NCBI GenBank assembly: GCA_902806575.1
Contig: CADCXD010000004.1
Coordinates: 4,216,001-4,280,000 of the forward strand
Source of the DNA: Jackrogersella multiformis
Taxonomy: Eukaryota > Ascomycota > Sordariomycetes > Xylariales > Hypoxylaceae
DNA: 64,000 nt
Direction: 5' to 3'
Position numbers and translations under genes: made by a program
Notes under the pieces: generated by a model
Told to the model about the DNA's origin: nothing
The model's input: the letters and a program-made list of their open reading frames with translations, nothing else
Databases searched by the model: none
Shown here: piece after piece, positions 57,640-64,000 of the stretch
Numbering within the stretch: position 1 is the first letter of the stretch
Layout of the letters: each line of letters begins with the position of its first letter

Positions 57640-60600
57640 ATATATATTTAATAATAAAAATAAAGTTTATAAAACGTATTATATTAAGGACTTTTATACT
57701 TATGTAAAATAAATATATTAATTATTTTTAAGTAATTATTAAATAAAAAAATTTAATATATAATTTATTAAATTTATTAACGAAAATATTTAATAAATTA
57801 TTTATTTAAGTAAATAATTTAAATAAATAAATTCGTATTTTTTATTATTAATAAATTAATTTTAAAACTTAATTTTTATAAAAGTTAAATTAATAATTTA
57901 TAATTAATAATTTATATTTAATTTTATTAACGTATTTAAATCGAAACTTAATAAATATATATTATATATTTAATATTATATTTATATTTATTTAAATAAA
58001 TATCGTATTTTTTTATATATTTATTTTTTATTTTATATATTAAATATATATAAATAAATATTTTTAAATTTAATATTTTATCGATTTTATATTTTTATTA
58101 TTTAAATATTTATATAAATATTTAAGATTTAAATATAAATATTAAAATTTATTTTTTATAATTTTAATTTTAAATAATTATATTTATAAAATATATTAAT
58201 TATTAAAATTTACGTATTTATATAAATATATATAAATTTTATAATATAATATTTAATTATTATAACGATTAATTTTTAATGAAAATTATTAAAATTATTA
58301 AAATAATTAAATAATTTAAATATAATTATATTATATTTATAAAATTATTTTTTTAATTAAATTTTTTTAAACGATTAACGTTTAAATTTTTATTATAATA
58401 TTTTTATTTTTATTTTATACTTTTTTAATTTAATAAAATATATTTATATAATTTTTAATTTCGTTATATTTTTAAAAAATATAATAATTAAATTTTTATT
58501 ATATATTAATTTAATATTTTAATAACTTTATTTAAATTATCGCGATACGATCGTTATTTTTATAATAATTTTATATAATATATAATTATATTATTATTTT
58601 AATTATTTTAAAAGTTTAATTATAATTATTAAAACGTAAACGTTCGGTTTTTTTATTTATTATTATTTTATTTAAAAAAATAAAAAAATAAACGTATTAC
58701 GTATATATTTTTTCGTTAAAATATTAAAACGTTATAAATTAACGTTAAAAAAATATAACATTAAAAATTAAAATTAATTAAAATTAAATTACGATTTTAA
58801 ATAAATTATAAATTTTTATAAGTTTAAATAAGTTTTTAATTTTATTTTAAAATTATTTAATTTAATTAAAATTTCGGTTTTATTAACTTTATTAATATAA
58901 TTATAAATAATAAAAACTTTAATTAAATTTTTAATATAAACGTCGATAATTTTATTATAAATAAACGTAATTATATTTTTTTAATTATTTTAAAAGAAAA
59001 AGTTAATATCGAAATCGACTACGTAATTAAAAAAAAAGTTTAAATTAAAATAATTATTTCGAATATTTAAAAAAATAATAATATTATTAATTAAGTTTAT
59101 TAAAAAAAACCCGTTTAAATTATTTATATTTTATTAATTATTAAAAAGAATATTATAAAAAACTATTTAAAACCGTTTTAACGTACCGTAAATAACTTAA
59201 AAATATTACGTTAAAAATCTTAAGATTTAATATATTTTTTTATTAAAAAAACTTAAAGTATTTATAATTAAATTTTTATTTTTTATTATTTATTTATTAT
59301 TATTATAAAACTTTTTACTTTAATTTATTATTATTATCGATTTTTAAAGTTTAATTAAAATTTAAAAAACCTTTTAAATAAAATAAAATTATTTTAAATT
59401 TTTAAACGTTTTTTAAACGTTAATAAATTAAAAAAGTTTAAAAATTATATCTTTAAAAACTTATATAATATTATTACCGAAAATATAAACTTAAACCGTT
59501 TAATTATTAAAAAAGTTTATAAAAATTTAAACGTTTATAAAAACGAGACTTTTATCGTTAAAAATTTAAATAATATAATAATTTATATCGATAAAATTAT
59601 AAATTAATAAAGTTTATATTATTATACCGATATTATTAATATTAAATTAAACTTAATAATTTTAACCTTTTTTTAATAATATTTACTTTAATAATTTTTA
59701 CTCGATAATATAGCCGATACTTTAAGTTTTAATAAAGCCTTAATTTTAAAATCCGGTAAAGTAACTTTAAAAGTAAAAACGTTAAAACTTAACGAAGTTT
59801 TAAAAACTTTAAAAAATAAAGCTTTAAAAAATAATAAAAAAGAAATAATAAAAGTATTAAAATTATAAAACGCTTTCGTATTAAATAAAAAAGTAAAGAA
59901 ATAAATTATTAAACGTGTCGTTATAATGTAAATAATAATATAAAACGTCGACGTTAAACTTATTAATTATTTTTTAAATAATATACGTAAGTTTTAATAA
60001 AAATCTTTTCGTTAAATAAAAAAACATTTATAAATTTAAAATTAAAAGATTAAATAAATCGGCTTTTTTAACTTTAATTTAAATTTAAAAACTTACGAAA
60101 TAACCGATATAATTATAATTAATAAAAATATTATATAAAAGAATATTTATTTTTTTATAAAAGTAATAAAAATAATTAAAACGAATAACGTTTAAATAAA
60201 AAATTTTATTAAAAAAATATAAAAACTTTTTCGAAAATAAATTTAAGGTTAATATTTAAATATTTTATTTTTAAATAAAAAATATCGTTTTAAAATTAAT
60301 AATATTTACGCGTTAATACTTTTATTTAATAAATATAAATTCGATAAAATAAAAATAATATAATTTTTACGAGATATTTTATACTTAAAAAGCGATTATT
60401 TTAAAAATAAATAAATCGATAAATAACTTATTAAGTTAATTTATAATTATTACGTTTTATAAATAATAAATAAAATAATATATATATAATATGTTTTTTT
60501 AATATTAAACTTAGCTTTAAAATTTATATCGATCCTTTAATTAAAAAAAGCTTTAAAAATTAAAGTATTTATTTTTAAAAAAAATATTATTAATTATAAA

Positions 60601-63600
60601 GTATAAAAATTAATTTTTAATTAATAAAAGTATTAAAGTATTAATAAATTATAAAAAATAAAACGTTATTAATTTTTATTAAAATATTTATTAAGGTAAT
60701 TATCGATTTTAAAACCCTTTTTAATTTTATAAAAACCGATAAAATCGTTTCGATTATAATAAATTAAATTTTAAAAGTTAAAGCTTTAATCGTTATAAGC
60801 CGAATTCTTAAAATAATTATAATAAAAATTATCGCGATTATAATAATAATTAACGTAATTTAAGTTTTTATCGTAATTAATACGATTACGTTAAAAATTA
60901 ATATAATTACGGTAAAAGTTAACGTAATTATAATAATAATCGTCGTAATAATTATCGTAATAATTATAACCGAGGTTATTATTTATATATTAAAAGTAAG
61001 TAAATATATTTTAACGATTAATTTTATAAAAACGGTTAATATAAAAAATAAAAGATAATCGTGTTTATATAAAATATAAAATATATTTTAATTAAAACGA
61101 TATTAATAAAAAAAGTTATAAAAAAATTAAAAAACTTTATATTTTATATTTATTTTAATTAAAATAATAAATTTAATAAATAAATTTATCGTAAATACGA
61201 TAAAACTTTTAATATTTGTTTTAATTATTTTAAGTACGTATATATAAATAAATATACTTTTTTAAAAAAATTAAAAATAAAATCGATAATAGATAATAAC
61301 GTAAATCTTAATAAATTAATTAATTTTATTTTATCCGAAATAAAACCCGATAATTTAATTAAATTATTTTTAAAAACGTTTAATTCGTTAATATATTTTT
61401 TACTTTTAATCGAAAATTAAAACGATAAGTATTTTAATAAAATAAAATAATAAAAAAACTTTAATAATTATAAATAATATAAAATAACACTTTTCGATAT
61501 TATTAACGAAATTAAAGTTTAAGATATAATTTTTACGTAATTTAATAATAAATTAAAAAGATATATTAATTTAAAAATAAAACTAATAAATAAAATTAAT
61601 AAACGATTAATTATATATGTCGATTTAAGTGTATTAAATCGATTAATTAATTTAAAATAATTAAAGACCTTTATAAATAATTTTATAATAAAAAAAAACT
61701 AAATGTTATTTAAAGAATTAACGGTAAAATAATTATAATAAAAATAACGATATTTTTTTAAATATAATAGTTAAATTAAAAAATAATAAAAATAAATTAA
61801 TCCGAGTAAAAATTAAGGCATAAATTTATTTAAAACGTTTAAAATTAAATTTATTATTCGGTAATAAGTTTTATAAGGATTATAAAGTTATTATAAATTA
61901 TTTTAAAATAAAAATAACTTTAAAATTTTACTTTAAACTTATAATTTTAATAAATTATTATTAAAAACGAAGAGTTATTCGTTAAAAAGTAATTATTAAA
62001 TATTATTAAGTAATATTAACATAAATTATAATTTTAATTTAAATTAAATATATAATATTATTAAACAAACGAGATTTTTAATTTCGATTAACGTTTTTAA
62101 AAGTATTATATAATATTTATAATTTAAATATATTAAGAGAAATAGTTTTTATTAATAATATATCGAAATTAATAATGATTTTATATAAGAAATTATAAAT
62201 AATAATTACTTTTAAATAATTTTATACGTTTAATATAATAATAATAATAAAGTAATAACTTTAAATATTAAATATTTTACGATAAAATTTAATATTAATA
62301 ATAAAATATAAAATACGTTAACATTAAAAAAAAACTTTATTATGTTAATATAAATATTAAATTTAATAAAAAAATAAAATATATAACGTAATAAAAATTA
62401 TTTAAATTATTTAAAAGTAAAAAAATAATAATCGATTTAATTAACGATTAATAAAAGAAATATAAATTAAACGTCGTATATTTATTAAAATTAAATAATT
62501 ATAAATTTTTAAACGAAACTTTTAATATTATATATAATTAAAGTAAAATAAATAAAGTAAAATAACTTATTTCATTTAATTATTTTTATTTTATAATATA
62601 AAAATTAATTAATAAAAAATAAAAGAAATAAGTCGTAATAAATTTATATTTATTAAATAAATATATACTTTTTAATATATATTTTTTACCGAAATAAAAG
62701 GAAATAATCGTACGAATAAAAAAGAAACGTTATTTTAATATAATAAATAAGTTAATTTTTTTTAATAATTTTTAATAATTAATAAATATATAAATAAAAT
62801 AATAATAATATTACTTAAAAAAATTAAGGTTTTTAAAGTAACATTAATAAAATTTCAAAATTTACCGTTATTTAATTAAAAGTTTATAAATTATAAATTA
62901 AAACCTTTCGATAATTTTATTAAAATGTATATAAATAATATTATTATTTATAATAATATAAAAAAGCCACTTAAATTATTAAAAAGAATATTTAAAATAT
63001 ATTATAACGTTAATTTAATTTTATCGTTAAAAAATCATTTATTAATTTTAAATCGATTAAATTTTTAAAGTTTATTATTAATAAAAAATAAAACCATTAT
63101 AAAATTAAAAAACGATTTTTTTATATTAAAACGCGAAAAAAAAGAAATTTCGGTAAAGTTAATTAATAAAAAATCTATTATTAAAACGTATTTTAAACTT
63201 ATTAATAATAAAAAGTAATCCTTTAAAATAATATAAAAGAATTAATAAATCTGTTAATATTAAATTATTAAAAACCGAAAAATATAACGTTTTTAAAGAT
63301 TAATGTTTTAAAATAAAAAAGATTTAAAGTTATAATCTTTTATTTAAATACGTTATAAAATAAGAAAAATACGTTAACCGATAAGGTTTATTTTATTACT
63401 TTTTTATTTAAAATATTTATAAAAATAAAAGTAAAATATAACGTTATTAAGTTAAAAATAACTTTAATTATATAAAAAGTTAATTAAAGTATTAATAAAT
63501 TATAATATTATTAAAGGAATAATTAATTAAATTACGTTAAAAACTTTAAAGGTTAATAAAATAAATAATAAATTAATAATAACGTTTATATATATTTTTA

Positions 63601-64000
63601 ATTTAATTTAAATATTTATTATATTTTTTAAAAAAAATTAATCTTAAACGCGTTATTTAAATTACCGATAAAGATTCTCCCGGAAAATATTAAAAAATAA
63701 AACGAAATTATTAAATTTATTTTAAAAAACGTAATTAATAATTTTACTTATTTATTTATTAAATTATTAATAAATAAAGGATTTAAAAAAATATAATAAA
63801 TATTAAATAAATTAAAGATTAAATAAATTAAAAGATATTATTCGTAACGTAAAGTTTAATAAAAGAATATAATAAAATAATTTCCATATAAACTTTTTAA
63901 TGGTTTAATATATCACGTTAATTTTAATAAAAAGAAATAATTAATTATATTTAATTTTTACGTTAAAAAACTTTTTTATAAGGTTTATAATAATAAGCAT
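57640..64000 (+). mobile_element. Second large RIP-degraded element, runs off the window
   Basis: From about 57640 to the end the sequence is ~85-90% A+T with CpA and TpG almost gone and residual C/G mainly in CG, CT and AC. At 6.4 kb without a right boundary it matches the scale of an LTR element. Faint plus-strand coding survives. A stop-free stretch of over 50 codons begins at 59701 (GCC GAT ACT...). An Arg/Asn/Tyr-rich stretch lies at ~60815-60985, and a 78-codon stop-free stretch at 61184-61417 contains Y-x2-Y-x3-F-x8-Y spacing like a mutated C2H2 finger. No LTR can be paired inside the window. Its sequence differs from the 22.6-29.1 kb element as far as I can see. Confidence 0.85.

Overview
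The window looks like nuclear DNA of a filamentous ascomycete (Pezizomycotina, probably a Sordariomycete). The genes are mostly split by short introns of about 45-125 nt with GTANGT-like donors and YAG acceptors. They encode ascomycete housekeeping proteins: a fused alpha-beta tryptophan synthase, mitochondrial aspartate aminotransferase, mitoribosomal bL28m, SDHAF4, Rxt3 and Yos9. Blocks of over 80% A+T that have almost lost CpA and TpG are the signature of repeat-induced point mutation (RIP).

Layout. 1-1591(-): N-terminal part of a centrosomin-motif (CM1-like) coiled-coil protein that runs off the window. 5703-7274(-): Yos9/OS-9 ER lectin, two exons. 7548-8215: small AT-rich relic containing a 68-bp-arm inverted repeat. 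12500-14768(+): zinc-finger protein of the key-lime-pathogenicity (KLAP1-like) type. 17934-19840(+): polytopic membrane protein. 20556-21017(+): small tail-anchored protein. 22629-29102: complete but RIP-erased LTR retrotransposon with 309-bp LTRs and a 5-bp target duplication. 31099-32022(+): NmrA/isoflavone-reductase-like pseudogene. 33134-34887(+): MFS sugar transporter. 35198-36017(-): possible MGNSS (myristoylation-type) protein. 39706-40662(+): Ser/Thr-rich single-pass membrane protein.

The gene-dense segment 41431-54739 holds mitochondrial aspartate aminotransferase (with apparent 3-nt and 10-nt micro-exons), an uncharacterised helical protein, bL28m, tryptophan synthase (with a CPC1/GCN4-type TGAGTCA upstream), SDHAF4, and the Rxt3 subunit of the Rpd3L-type histone deacetylase complex (with an apparent 1-nt frameshift). 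From about 57640 to the window end lies a second large RIP-degraded element. It still shows faint plus-strand coding structure, including a decayed C2H2-like finger.

There is no operon logic here. Links are thematic: amino-acid metabolism (AAT, TRP) and mitochondrial function (AAT, bL28m, SDHAF4) cluster in one conserved core. The left two-thirds is gene-poor and repeat-rich, with an inactivated accessory gene next to an erased retroelement. Intergenic DNA throughout carries a recurrent palindrome built on TACCTAGGTA, often as (ACCT)n(AGGT)n. I saw it over forty times, almost never in exons and never in the AT blocks. I found no convincing tRNA, rRNA or CRISPR. All gene models are read by eye from splice signals and family resemblance; no search was run.
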